A stretch of DNA of 33,373 bases, taken from the NCBI RefSeq assembly GCF_021731785.1, contig NZ_JAKFWS010000021.1, positions 1 through 33,373 of the forward strand, in the 5' to 3' direction. Each line of letters starts with the position of its first letter. Within the stretch, counting starts at the first letter, position 1. Under the pieces are notes generated by a model, which worked only from the letters and a program-made list of their open reading frames with translations, had not been told where the DNA came from and did no database searches. The position numbers and the translations under genes are program-made. This document shows positions 24,192 to 32,587 of the stretch, in pieces. This DNA comes from Methylocystis sp. GTDB lineage: Bacteria > Pseudomonadota > Alphaproteobacteria > Rhizobiales > Beijerinckiaceae.

Positions 24192-25148
24192 ATGAACGAA
24201 GGCATGCGCGAGCGGCGCGAAACAAGTTCGGCGGAGTCCAGCTGCGAGCCGGAATTCGAGCGCGCCTTCGACATTATCGAGCCGGACGCGCTTGCTTCGC
24301 CGCTGGTCTTTTCCTCGCCGCACTCGGGTCGGATCTATCCCGCGCGTTTTCTGGCCGCGACGCCGCTCGATCAGGCGACTCTGCGCCGTTCGGAAGACGC
24401 CTTTGTCGACGATCTGTTCGCTTCGGCGTCTGCCATCGGCGCGCCTTTGCTGCTGGCGCGCTTTCCTCGCGCCTATCTGGACCTCAATCGCGAGCCGTAT
24501 GAACTCGATCCCAAGCTGTTTGACGGGGTCTTGCCCGCCTTCGCCAATGCGCGTTCGCTGCGCGTCGCGGCGGGGTTAGGAACAATTCCCCGAGTGGTCG
24601 CCGACGCCCGCGAAATTTATCAAAGCCGGCTGTCGCTCGAAGAGGGCTTGCGTCGCATCGACAGCCTCTACAAGCCCTACCATGCGGCCCTTCGCGGCCT
24701 GATGGAGCGCGCTACAGGCCGTTTCGGCGTCGCCGTGCTGATCGACTGCCATTCAATGCCCTCGACCGGCGCGCGCGATCCCTTGCTCGCGGCGCGGGGC
24801 GACAAACGGCGCATCGATTTCGTCATCGGCGATCGTTACGGCGCGAGCGCGTCCACCGGCCTCGTCGACGTCGTCGAGGACCGATTGCGCGGCCGTGGCT
24901 ATCACGTCATGCGCAACCGTCCTTACGCGGGCGGCTTCATCACCGAACATTACGGGAAGCCCGCCGCCGGCTGGCATGCGTTGCAGATCGAAGTGTCGCG
25001 CGGTCTTTACATGAACGAGGCTACGCTCCAGAAGAACGAGCGCTTCGACGCCGTCGCCCGCGATCTCGGAGAGGTTCTGGCGGCGGTGGCGCGGCAGGAA
25101 GATTTGGCCGAGATTCTGGGCGGCGAGCGACGGGCGGCGGCCGAGTAG
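24192..25148 (+). CDS. N-formylglutamate amidohydrolase family protein
   Basis: This 318-residue protein has the N-formylglutamate amidohydrolase pattern: VFSSPHSGRIYPARFL with a metal-binding His, FPRAYLDLNREPYELDP, VLIDCHSMPSTGARDP with a second metal-binding His, and GGFITEHYGKPAAGWHALQI. The family hydrolyses N-formylglutamate to formate and glutamate in histidine breakdown (HutG-like), but many members have unknown amides as substrates. No hut gene is nearby, so a histidine role is unproven. It is followed at 32 bases by hisN, likely in one transcript. Confidence 0.88.
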   Translation: MNEGMRERRETSSAESSCEPEFERAFDIIEPDALASPLVFSSPHSGRIYPARFLAATPLDQATLRRSEDAFVDDLFASASAIGAPLLLARFPRAYLDLNREPYELDPKLFDGVLPAFANARSLRVAAGLGTIPRVVADAREIYQSRLSLEEGLRRIDSLYKPYHAALRGLMERATGRFGVAVLIDCHSMPSTGARDPLLAARGDKRRIDFVIGDRYGASASTGLVDVVEDRLRGRGYHVMRNRPYAGGFITEHYGKPAAGWHALQIEVSRGLYMNEATLQKNERFDAVARDLGEVLAAVARQEDLAEILGGERRAAAE

Positions 25149-25180
25149 CTGGACGTTGCGCCGCCCGGCCTGGAGCTGGC

Positions 25181-25993
25181 ATGACCGCCGTCGATTTCGA
25201 GAAATTCGTTGAGCGTCTCGCCGATGTTTCGGCGGAGGCGATCATGCCGTTCTTCAGGACGGCGCTCGCCGCCGACGACAAAGCCCATGGCGGAGCCTTC
25301 GATCCCGTCACCGAGGCCGACCGCGCCGCCGAACTCGCCATGCGGCGGTTGATCGAATCGACCTTTCCCAGCCACGGCATCTATGGCGAGGAGTTTGGCC
25401 ACTTACGCGAAGACGCCGAATATGTCTGGGTGCTCGATCCGATCGACGGCACCAAAAGCTTCATCTGCGGCCTGCCGCTGTGGGGCACTCTGATCGGGCT
25501 CGCCCACGCCGGGCGTCCCTGTTACGGGCTGATGAGCCAGCCTTTCACCCGCGAGCGCTTCTTTGGCGACGGCGAGGCGGCGCATTGGCGCGGGCCGGCG
25601 CGGGGGGCGGAAGGCGCGCGCGGCGCCCTCGAGACTCGCCGGCTGGCGACACGCTGCTGTTCCAAGCTTGCGCAGGCGACGCTGATGACGACCTCGCCCC
25701 TGTTGATAGATCCGGCGCTGCGCGAGAATTTCCATCGCGTCGAGCGCGCGGCGCGGCTGTCGCGCTACGGCGGCGATTGCTACGCCTATTGCGCGCTGGC
25801 GTCCGGCCATGTCGATCTGGTCGTTGAGACCAATTTGCAGCCCTATGACATCGTTGCGCTGATCCCGATCATCGAGGGGGCGGGCGGCGTCATCACGAAT
25901 TGGAGCGGCGGCGCGGCGGCCCAAGGCGGCGCGATTGTCGCGGCGGGCGATCCGGCGCTGCACGAAGAGGCGTTGAAGCTGCTCGGCGCCTAG
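25181..25993 (+). CDS. hisN: Histidinol-phosphatase, inositol-monophosphatase type
   Basis: This 270-residue protein belongs to the inositol-monophosphatase superfamily and has the HisN features: FDPVTEADRAAELAMRRLIE, HGIYGEEFG, VLDPIDGTKSFICGLPLWGT with the metal ligands, and ARLSRYGGDCYAYCALASGH. HisN removes phosphate from histidinol phosphate in histidine synthesis; in this class it replaces HisB-type enzymes. The GTKSF(I) and WGTLIGL variant distinguishes it from the SuhB-like enzyme at 20268. It lies after the N-formylglutamate amidohydrolase gene and is convergent with the hydrolase gene at 26044. Confidence 0.9.
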   Translation: MTAVDFEKFVERLADVSAEAIMPFFRTALAADDKAHGGAFDPVTEADRAAELAMRRLIESTFPSHGIYGEEFGHLREDAEYVWVLDPIDGTKSFICGLPLWGTLIGLAHAGRPCYGLMSQPFTRERFFGDGEAAHWRGPARGAEGARGALETRRLATRCCSKLAQATLMTTSPLLIDPALRENFHRVERAARLSRYGGDCYAYCALASGHVDLVVETNLQPYDIVALIPIIEGAGGVITNWSGGAAAQGGAIVAAGDPALHEEALKLLGA

Positions 25994-26043
25994 AGCGCGT
26001 TTTAGCTCTTGAAATCCACCACACTATCCAAAAGTCGCCTCAA

Positions 26044-26991
26044 CTAAGCGACGAAGGCCTCTCCCGGAATGAATGCGTCGAAGGCGCGCCAGAACTGGCT
26101 GCGGAACTCGTCGCGCTCCATCAGCAGTTCGTGCTTGGCGCCCGCAATCGTCGCGAGAGCGCCGCTGTTGAGATTTTGCGCGAAGCGTTCGATGGCGGCG
26201 TTGGAGACGATCATCTCCTGTCCGCAGCTGAACATCAGAATGGCCGCGCGGATTCTACGCGCATAATCCGGCGATTCGAATCCCCTCATCAGCCGGAAGG
26301 CGGCGTTGGTCCAGCCAATCGTCGGATCGCCGATGGCGAGCTGCGGCGCGACCCGGAGAATCGCCGCGTTCCGCTCGAAGCGAACCGGATCCGTCGTCAG
26401 CAAATTCCCTTCGAAGGGCTTCTCGATCATGGAGGCGCCTGTCCCGCGCGGAATGTACATGCCGCCGAACCCGCACATGTCGAGCGTATCGGCGAGCCAC
26501 CGCGTGGCGCGCGGAAAGCGCAAATTGGCGAGATCGATCATCGGGGCGGTCAGCACGAAACGCTGAAACGGCGTTCGTTCGGAATGCGCAGCTTCGAGCA
26601 TGATGGCGGCGCCCATCGAATGGGCCAGCGCAAACCAGGGCTGCGGCCGATCGCTCAACACTTGCGCGATGAAAACGTCGAGGTCGCGCTGATATTGCGA
26701 GAAGTCGTCGATATGGCCTCTGCGCGGGTCGGCGAGTTCGCGCTCCGATCCGCCCTGACCACACCAGTCAAGCGCGACGACGTCGAGGCGGCGCCTGCGC
26801 AAATCTTCGATCGTCTCGAAATATTTCTCGATGAATTCATTGTGGCCCTGAAACAGCGCCACCGTGCCGCGCGCCCGCTCGCTGCAGGGAAAAGCGGCGG
26901 CGCGCAATCTTCGTCCGTCCCGCGTCTTCAGCGCGTAGGCTAGGGCGCCTTCGGGGACGGGATTGTAGGGCGATGCAACAAGTTCTCGCAT
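26044..26991 (-). CDS. Alpha/beta hydrolase, lysophospholipase-like (PldB type)
   Basis: This 315-residue protein is an alpha/beta hydrolase of the serine aminopeptidase/monoacylglycerol lipase (Hydrolase_4) type. It has the oxyanion region VALFQGHNEFIEKYFETIED, VVALDWCGQGGSE, the nucleophile Ser125 in FALAHSMGAAIML, and a late acid/His pair with His in AGAKHELLMERDEF. The PldB class cleaves lysophospholipids or monoacylglycerols. No signal peptide is seen, so it acts in the cytoplasm or at the inner membrane face. It is convergent with hisN. The substrate is not known from sequence. Confidence 0.9.
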   Translation of the reverse strand: MRELVASPYNPVPEGALAYALKTRDGRRLRAAAFPCSERARGTVALFQGHNEFIEKYFETIEDLRRRRLDVVALDWCGQGGSERELADPRRGHIDDFSQYQRDLDVFIAQVLSDRPQPWFALAHSMGAAIMLEAAHSERTPFQRFVLTAPMIDLANLRFPRATRWLADTLDMCGFGGMYIPRGTGASMIEKPFEGNLLTTDPVRFERNAAILRVAPQLAIGDPTIGWTNAAFRLMRGFESPDYARRIRAAILMFSCGQEMIVSNAAIERFAQNLNSGALATIAGAKHELLMERDEFRSQFWRAFDAFIPGEAFVA

Positions 26992-27069
26992 AGGGCCTCC
27001 TCGGCGCTCGAGGCCGATTCTTCACGCGAAGATAATGCATTTTGGCGACGAGGCCGAACGGGGCGGTTT

Positions 27070-27639
27070 TTAGTCGGCGCAGAAAGCGGCGAGGCGTTGC
27101 GGCTCTTCGAAGTTCAGCCTGCCGCTGACGATGGCGTCGACCCGTCCGGAAGCGCCGACCAGATAGTGGAGCGGCGTGACCACGCCGCCGTCGGCCGTCG
27201 CGCCATAGAACGCCCGCGCGCTTTTCGCCTTCGCCACATCGGTTTTGGTTGAATCGCCGACGCGGAAGATTTTCCAGGGCAGGCCGTAGGTCTTGAACTT
27301 CGCCGTATCCTTGGCGTAGTCGCTGGCGCGCGCCGAGACGAAGACCATGTTCCAGCGATCCGGGCAGGCGGCGGCGATCGCCTTGAAGCCTTTCATTTCG
27401 GCGAGGCAATTCGGACACCAATGCGCCCAAAGGCTCACCAGCGTCGGCCGTCCGTTCGCCATCAGCGCGCGCAAGTCGAGCGGCGCGGCGTTTGCGCCGA
27501 CGAGATCGATCTCCCGCAGGGAAGCCTTCATTTCGTCCTCGGTGACCGTGCGCGGCGTCGGCGCGCCGATGATCTCGGCGCGCGCCGAGGCGAGCGATGC
27601 ACAGAGGAAGCCGGTCAGAACAAGAATACGCCGCATCAT
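27070..27639 (-). CDS. TlpA/ResA-like secreted thioredoxin
   Basis: The protein is 189 residues and starts with a signal peptide, MMRRILVLTGFLCASLASARA. The thioredoxin-fold part has LVSLWAHWCPNCLAEMKGFK with the active site Cys75-Pro-Asn-Cys78, FVSARASDYAKDTAKFK in the middle, and the cis-Pro in GGVVTPLHYLVGASGRVDAI. Such proteins reduce periplasmic cysteines for cytochrome c or copper-site assembly. It follows the TonB-dependent receptor gene, with a strong terminator only about 10 bases before the ATG. The start could be either of two adjacent ATG codons (27639 or 27636). Confidence 0.9.
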   Translation of the reverse strand: MMRRILVLTGFLCASLASARAEIIGAPTPRTVTEDEMKASLREIDLVGANAAPLDLRALMANGRPTLVSLWAHWCPNCLAEMKGFKAIAAACPDRWNMVFVSARASDYAKDTAKFKTYGLPWKIFRVGDSTKTDVAKAKSARAFYGATADGGVVTPLHYLVGASGRVDAIVSGRLNFEEPQRLAAFCAD

Positions 27640-27648
27640 AAGAGTCCG

Positions 27649-27679
27649 AAAAAAAGGCGGCGCATCGGCGCGCCGCCTT
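27649..27679 (-). terminator. Strong terminator between receptor and thioredoxin genes
   Basis: On the minus strand, AAGGCGGCGC pairs with GCGCCGCCTT (27670-27679 with 27654-27663), giving a 10-bp perfect stem with a 6-base loop, followed by a run of T to 27649. It ends the receptor transcript. The thioredoxin gene starts only about 10 bases further on, so it must depend on readthrough or on a promoter inside the receptor gene. Confidence 0.88.
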
Positions 27680-27698
27680 CCAGATTAGCGCGCGGGCG

Positions 27699-30095
27699 TC
27701 AGAACCTCACGGTCAGGCCCGCGTAGAAGTTACGGCCCATTCCCGGCACCTGACGCACGCTCGCAAGTCCGACATTGCGTCCGAACAGAAACGCGTTGCG
27801 CGAATAGTTCGTCAGGTCGAATCCGCCAAGCGGCAGCGAGTAGAGCGCATCGGTGAGATTGTCGACGCCAAGGTCGATCCGCATATTGCTCCACTCATAG
27901 GCCGCGCGCAGATTGAGGAGCGCGTAAGCGGGCGTGATGAATTCGCCCTTGTTCGCCGACACGTGATCCTTGGGCGCGACGAGTTGCGTTTCGGCGGCCA
28001 TGCTCAATCCGCCGATCTGGTGCTCGAGCGCGATGCGCGCATTCGCAGGCATCAAATTCCACAGGCCGTCGCCTTTCTTGATCAGGAAGGACGCGACGGA
28101 GCAGAAGCCGTTGCCGGGCAGACAATATTGCGGATTGCCGATGTCGAGATTTCGCCCATAGACGAAACTGACGACGCCGACCGCCTGCAACCTGCCGTAT
28201 TCCGGCGACTCATGCAGCTTGATCCTGCCTGAGCCGTCGACGCCGTAAAGCTCGGCGTTAAAGTTGCGGAACTGCATGATCTGGAAAATATAAGAATTCG
28301 CTACCGGAAACGTATTGAAGGTTCCGCCGGTTCTCCCGCCGTCGATGTAATTCTCGACATAGGTATAGAAGGGCGAAATCCGCGCCTCCCAGTTATTGGC
28401 GCCCGACATGTCGCGCCAAGCGCCGGTGATCGCGACATTGTGCGCGACTTCCGGCTTGAGATTGAGATTGCCTGTGTAGCCGTTGCCGTCGCCGAACCAG
28501 TTGAACATCGCCGTGAATGCGCCGAACATCGGCCAGGTATAGCGTTCATAGAGATTGGGCGACCGCGTCTTTCGCGAATAGCCGAATTCGTACAGGCTGC
28601 CAGGCTCCGGCTCGTAGCGCGCCAGCGCGGTCATATCGAAGTTGACGTCGGTGCGGGCGCGATTTTGCGCATTGAACAGATTGACCGCGATGACGTTCGG
28701 ATTGGTGAGGGTGAACGGCGTGTAGCTGCGGCCGGGACCGGTATCCATCCAAACGACGTCATTGCGCACGCCGACAAGGCTCGACCATTGCGGGGTCCAG
28801 CGGCGCTCCCACTCCGCATAGGTTCCCACGCGATTGCGCTGGCCCCCGTTTATGTTGAGCTGCGCGAATTGCCGCGGCATGGTGGCGAAATTGGGGAAGC
28901 CGGTCCAATCGTTCGGCCAGTAGTCCTGAAGCCGGTAGCCGTGGAACTCATTGCCGATGCGGAACGTATCCTGCTCGCTATAGGGAATTTCCGCCCTGAC
29001 CGAATAGCCGAAGTCGCGGCCGAGCGCGATCATCGGGTGATTGAGCCAGAACCTGTCCTCCAAGAATCCCATCTTGTGGAAGACCTGATGCCAATAGGCG
29101 CGCGCCTCCAGCGTGCCCCAGGCGTAAGCGCCCTTGTAATTCGCGTCCAGCGAATAGGAGCGGTTGCGGATCATATCCATGCGCTGGTTCGGAAAGCCCT
29201 GATAGGGAATGTTCTGATAAGCGCCCCGGAAGGTGAAGAGGTGCCCCTCGTTCTGGTAGCCGAGCGTGACGGCGTGATTCTCCGAGATGAAGCTCGTGGA
29301 GAGAACTTTGTCGCCGTTGCCGCCGGCGTGATAGTCGGTCGCGCGCTGCCAGGAGCCGTTGTAGAGCAGGCTCCAATGGTCATTGGCCATATTGATGTTG
29401 GCTGAAACGCCGACGCCATTGTTGTTGCCGCGGAAGAACGCCGAGATCGATCCCGTCGCCAGAACTTCGTTGTTGGGTCCAAATCGCAGCGTGCCAGGGA
29501 CCGGCAGCGGCAGATATGGAACGGGAGGGTAGGGACTCACGGCGACGATCGGCGAAATCGGCGCGCCGGCCGGGCCGATGACCGCCGGAGCGACGACGGG
29601 AGTCGCAAACACCGGCGATATGGGGGTGACCAGAATCGAACCGCCGATCGAATCGCCGCCTTTGGTCACCGACGACACCGCGGTCACCACCTCAACTCGG
29701 CCGATCGTGTTCGGATCGGTGTAGCTCAGCGGCGAATTCATGTGATTGGCGCAGGTCGCCGTCGTCTGCACGCCGCCCACCACAATCTTCAGGCGATCGT
29801 CGGCGAGGCCACGGATCGCCGGAAGGCCGGAAACGCCGCCGCCCGTCTGGACGCTCACGCCAGGCTGGCGTTCCAGAAGCTTCGCCGTATCCGTTTCCGG
29901 CGGCTTCTCCGCAACGATTTCTTTTTGGGTGACCACCGCCTCGTCGCCGGCCTTTTCCAAGGGCGGCGCGGTCGGCGCCGCGCGTGCTGCGCCGACGACG
30001 ATCTGCGGGAGCGAGACTTGGGCCTCAGCGCTGGCGACCGACGCGAGCATGAGGGCGCAGGCGCTGGCGCCGCGCGAAAGAACGGTGAAAGTCAT
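27699..30095 (-). CDS. TonB-dependent outer membrane receptor, OprC/NosA-like (copper)
   Basis: This 798-residue protein has a signal peptide, a plug domain (AKLLERQPGVSVQTGGGVSG and LPAIRGLADDRLKIVVGGV) and a 22-strand-type barrel ending in Phe. The plug carries CANHMNSPLSYTDP, with Cys115 and Met119 in the CxxxM spacing, and the barrel has His340-Lys-Met342. In OprC of Pseudomonas aeruginosa a CxxxM-HxM site binds copper, so a copper role is likely here. A Pro/Val-rich insert of about 55 residues (155-210) lies between plug and barrel and is unusual. The gene follows a DUF2946 gene by 60 bases. A siderophore receptor remains possible, but the motif argues for copper. Confidence 0.9.
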   Translation of the reverse strand: MTFTVLSRGASACALMLASVASAEAQVSLPQIVVGAARAAPTAPPLEKAGDEAVVTQKEIVAEKPPETDTAKLLERQPGVSVQTGGGVSGLPAIRGLADDRLKIVVGGVQTTATCANHMNSPLSYTDPNTIGRVEVVTAVSSVTKGGDSIGGSILVTPISPVFATPVVAPAVIGPAGAPISPIVAVSPYPPVPYLPLPVPGTLRFGPNNEVLATGSISAFFRGNNNGVGVSANINMANDHWSLLYNGSWQRATDYHAGGNGDKVLSTSFISENHAVTLGYQNEGHLFTFRGAYQNIPYQGFPNQRMDMIRNRSYSLDANYKGAYAWGTLEARAYWHQVFHKMGFLEDRFWLNHPMIALGRDFGYSVRAEIPYSEQDTFRIGNEFHGYRLQDYWPNDWTGFPNFATMPRQFAQLNINGGQRNRVGTYAEWERRWTPQWSSLVGVRNDVVWMDTGPGRSYTPFTLTNPNVIAVNLFNAQNRARTDVNFDMTALARYEPEPGSLYEFGYSRKTRSPNLYERYTWPMFGAFTAMFNWFGDGNGYTGNLNLKPEVAHNVAITGAWRDMSGANNWEARISPFYTYVENYIDGGRTGGTFNTFPVANSYIFQIMQFRNFNAELYGVDGSGRIKLHESPEYGRLQAVGVVSFVYGRNLDIGNPQYCLPGNGFCSVASFLIKKGDGLWNLMPANARIALEHQIGGLSMAAETQLVAPKDHVSANKGEFITPAYALLNLRAAYEWSNMRIDLGVDNLTDALYSLPLGGFDLTNYSRNAFLFGRNVGLASVRQVPGMGRNFYAGLTVRF

Positions 30096-30155
30096 GGAAC
30101 AGTTCTCCTGCTCCGCCGGCGAACGGCGGTTGAAACAATGCGTGTTGTTGCTTCG

Positions 30156-30554
30156 CTAGGAGAGGAGAGGCGGCGCGCGTGACCGCGTTTCGCCCGGACG
30201 GCGTCGTTCCCCGGGTTCGAAAGACCAAGCAGTGAAATAAGCGAGGGTGGTTGGCGACGGTTCGGCGCGCGCAACGGGCGGCTTTTCGGGAATGAACGGC
30301 GCGGTCGCGATCAGGCAGGCGCGGCAGTGCGCATGCAAGCCGAGCCTTGTCGCGCTGCCTGATCCGCTCCTATCCACGCCATCCGCCGGCGCATGGTCGC
30401 TGAAGCAGAGTTGAAGCGTCCCGGGCAAGCCCGCGTGCGGCGCGACCGTCGCTTGCATCAGCGCCGACAGAGCGAACAGCGTCGCAGCAAGAAATGCGCG
30501 CAGGCATTTTCTTACGTTTGTCGTCGGAGTCTTGACTGATGTCCTGATGATCAT
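30156..30554 (-). CDS. DUF2946-like small exported protein
   Basis: From the ATG at 30554 (MIIRTSVKTPTTNVRKCLRA) the product is 132 residues; the frame is open to 30641 but without conserved sequence. A hydrophobic stretch (AFLAATLFALSALMQATVAP) is a signal or anchor. The rest has LQLCFSDHAP and the Cys-x-x-Cys-type HAHCRACLIATAP, as in DUF2946 proteins, whose genes often sit beside copper TonB-dependent receptors. Role unknown; metal binding by the His/Cys cluster is inferred. The receptor gene starts 60 bases downstream in the same direction, so they likely form one operon. Confidence 0.78.
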   Translation of the reverse strand: MIIRTSVKTPTTNVRKCLRAFLAATLFALSALMQATVAPHAGLPGTLQLCFSDHAPADGVDRSGSGSATRLGLHAHCRACLIATAPFIPEKPPVARAEPSPTTLAYFTAWSFEPGERRRPGETRSRAPPLLS

Positions 30555-30823
30555 GGCGTCGCTGATTGCTTTTTTGTAACTTACGTGTTGCTTTTTTTGC
30601 CGTTTCCTCCCGATTGGGAGGGGACCGGCGGCCATTGGCACATTCCTGTCCCTTGTTGCAGTTGCGCAACACAGAGGCTAAAGTGCAATGAATTGACGCC
30701 CTTGAGTTTTCGCTGATTTCTCTAGGGCTCCAGTGCAGTTCGACATTTCGCCGCGCGGCGCGCGCCATCGCAATTACCGGCTTTGCGAAGGTGTGGCGAG
30801 AGGTCGCACCGGGTGAAAAGACG

Positions 30824-31981
30824 ATGACTTTGGTAGTTGAGGATGCGCGCGTCGTCTCAGCGATAAAAGCTGCGGGCGCCGACGCGAGATGCTGGCCGGA
30901 CGCGCTTGACGAGATCGCGCGCGCCTTGAATGCGCGCTTTGCGGCGCTTCTGTTCGAAGACCGTGTTTCGACGCTGTTGGAGCTCAAATATTCGACGCGC
31001 GCGGAAAAAGCGTGGATCGTCGAATATCTGCGCAACCATCGCAAACTCGATCCGGTCAAGGCGCGCGTGCTGGCCGAAATCGGCGTCGGTCGAGCGTTTT
31101 CCTCGGAAGACTTCGTCACGCTTGAGGCGCTCCATCAAAGCGGCGCCTATCAACGCTGGATGGCGCCCTTCGGACTTGTGGACGTGATTGGCGCCGTCAT
31201 CCACCGGTCCGAGACGGGCGTTTGCTTGTTCGTGGGGTTGCGAGACGAATCCGCTGGCCTGGCGGACGCACAAGCGAAGGCGCGTCTCGACGCGCTGTTG
31301 CCGCAACTTGCCAGCGCGATCGCGCATCACACGCCGGCTTCCGACACATCCGTGCTGGTGGAATTGTTCGAGGAGCTGACGTCGCCCGTGCTCGTGGTCG
31401 ACCGCAAGATGCGGATCGTGCGCAGAAATCGCAGCGCCGACGACATGCTCGGCGAAGGCGATGCGCTCGCGGTCGTCGGCGATACGCTGATGATGCGCGA
31501 TCCGCGCGCCAGGGAGGCCCTGGAGCGCGCGCTTGCCGGAAGTGGCGGCGCCGACGCCAACGCCTTCGCGATTATGGTGAAACGCGGAGAGTCGCGTTGC
31601 TGCGTGATGCATGTGCTGCCGATGGCGAACGGCCTCTCGGCGCTGTTCCTGCGCCGCCTCGCGCTCAACGCGGACGAGGGCGGAGCGGTCGCCGCGGAAC
31701 TGTTCGGGCTCACCGCGCGCGAGAGTTCGGTGCTGCTGGCGATCGCGGAAGTTGGTGGGGTCCCAGCCACGGCTCGGGCGCTTGGCCTGAGCGAGGGAAC
31801 GGTCAAGGGCTATCTCAAAAGCATTTTCCAGAAGACCGGAGCGACGCGCCAGGCGGATCTGGTCAAGCTCGTGCTTGCGCTGGAAACGCCATTTTCGCGG
31901 CGGAGCGCCATCTCAGCCGGCCTGAGACTTTCCCGCGCCGCATCGCCGTCGCCTCTTGAACGACGCTTGAGCGCTTCCTAA
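30824..31981 (+). CDS. LuxR-type transcriptional regulator with PAS-like domain
   Basis: I prefer the ATG at 30824 (MTLVVEDARVVSAIKAAGAD); a GTG at 30791 has AAGG too close to it. The 385-residue protein has a long N-terminal region (residues 1-170) of the type in PAS/GAF-like sensors, then a PAS-like strip, LFEELTSPVLVVDRKMRIVR, at about 175-215. The C-terminal end is a LuxR-type helix-turn-helix: LTARESSVLLAIAEVGGVPA, ARALGLSEGTVKGYLKSIFQ, KTGATRQADLVKLVLAL. It may answer a signal and regulate the divergent metal-uptake cluster, but this is inference from position. No two-component Asp or kinase partner is seen. Confidence 0.85.
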   Translation: MTLVVEDARVVSAIKAAGADARCWPDALDEIARALNARFAALLFEDRVSTLLELKYSTRAEKAWIVEYLRNHRKLDPVKARVLAEIGVGRAFSSEDFVTLEALHQSGAYQRWMAPFGLVDVIGAVIHRSETGVCLFVGLRDESAGLADAQAKARLDALLPQLASAIAHHTPASDTSVLVELFEELTSPVLVVDRKMRIVRRNRSADDMLGEGDALAVVGDTLMMRDPRAREALERALAGSGGADANAFAIMVKRGESRCCVMHVLPMANGLSALFLRRLALNADEGGAVAAELFGLTARESSVLLAIAEVGGVPATARALGLSEGTVKGYLKSIFQKTGATRQADLVKLVLALETPFSRRSAISAGLRLSRAASPSPLERRLSAS

Positions 31982-32021
31982 ATCGTGGCCAGCGCGGGCC
32001 GTAACGGACGCGCGAAGAGGC

Positions 32022-32076
32022 GCGGCGCGGTTACGCAAGCGCGCCGCATGTCGCTCAACTGGAGGATATGTCATGC
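32022..32076 (+). promoter_or_regulatory. Possible ROSE-like RNA thermometer before hsp20
   Basis: The leader contains a stable hairpin (GCGGCGCG at 32022-32029 with CGCGCCGC at 32040-32047). Downstream, TCGCT (32051-32055, matching the ROSE motif U(U/C)GCU) lies opposite the Shine-Dalgarno GGAGGA (32061-32066), and GCATG (32046-32050) can pair with CATGC spanning the start codon (32072-32076). Together these would hide the ribosome binding site at low temperature, as in ROSE elements of rhizobial small heat-shock genes. The two helices compete for two bases. The fold was read by eye only. Confidence 0.45.
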
Positions 32077-32537
32077 GTCAGTTCGATCTCTCTCCGTTGT
32101 ATCGTCAGACCGTCGGTTTCGACCGTCTGTTCAACCTGCTCGATCAGGCTGGAGGATTCGAGACCTCACAAACCTACCCGCCCTATAACATCGAGCGCAC
32201 CGGCGAAAACGCCTATCGCGTGACGCTCGCGGTCGCGGGGTTCTCGCACGACGAATTGTCGGTCGAGACCAAGGAAAACACCCTGTCCATCAAGGGCTCA
32301 AAAGAGCCGGCGCAGCCTGCGGACGGCCGCGAAGTCTTGCATCAGGGCATCGCCGCGCGGGCCTTTGAGCGCAGGTTCCAGCTCGCCGACCATGTCGTCG
32401 TGACGGGCGCGAGCCTTGTCAATGGCTTGCTGCACGTCGATCTCGTGCGCGAGATTCCGGAGGCGCAGAAGCCTCGCCGCATCGACATCGGCGTGACCGC
32501 GCCGTCGGCGACCATCGTCGAGTCGAAAGCCGCGTAA
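32073..32537 (+). CDS. Small heat-shock protein, Hsp20 family
   Basis: This 154-residue protein has the alpha-crystallin domain at about residues 36-135: YPPYNIERTGENAYRVTLAV, then AGFSHDELSVETKENTLSIK, then IAARAFERRFQLADHVVVTG, and the signature ASLVNGLLHVDLVRE (A-x3-NGxL). An I-x-I type motif (RRIDIGV) follows. The N-terminal part MRQFDLSPLYRQTVGFDRLF is that of IbpA-type class A proteins in Rhizobiales. It holds unfolding proteins in the cytoplasm without ATP. GGAGGATATGTC precedes the ATG. A terminator follows at 32559. Confidence 0.95.
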   Translation: MRQFDLSPLYRQTVGFDRLFNLLDQAGGFETSQTYPPYNIERTGENAYRVTLAVAGFSHDELSVETKENTLSIKGSKEPAQPADGREVLHQGIAARAFERRFQLADHVVVTGASLVNGLLHVDLVREIPEAQKPRRIDIGVTAPSATIVESKAA

Positions 32538-32558
32538 GTTTTACGTCTGACGTGGATG

Positions 32559-32587
32559 AAAAGGCGCCCTTCTGGGCGCCTTTTTTG
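32559..32587. terminator. Bidirectional terminator after hsp20
   Basis: AAGGCGCCC (32561-32569) and GGGCGCCTT (32574-32582) form a 9-bp stem with a 4-base loop, flanked by A-runs and followed by TTTTTT. It serves hsp20 on the plus strand and the convergent gene on the minus strand. Confidence 0.88.

Noticed and set aside
25900-26943. 347-residue open frame antisense to the PldB-like gene
   Set aside because: Shadow; the minus strand carries the catalytic serine motif and proper fold pattern.
28440-29405. 321-residue open frame antisense to the TonB receptor
   Set aside because: Arises from codon bias of the receptor gene; no motifs.
30606-30621. CCTCCC-GATT-GGGAGG hairpin upstream of the DUF2946 gene
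   Set aside because: No T-run on either strand, so not a terminator; could be an operator but nothing supports it.
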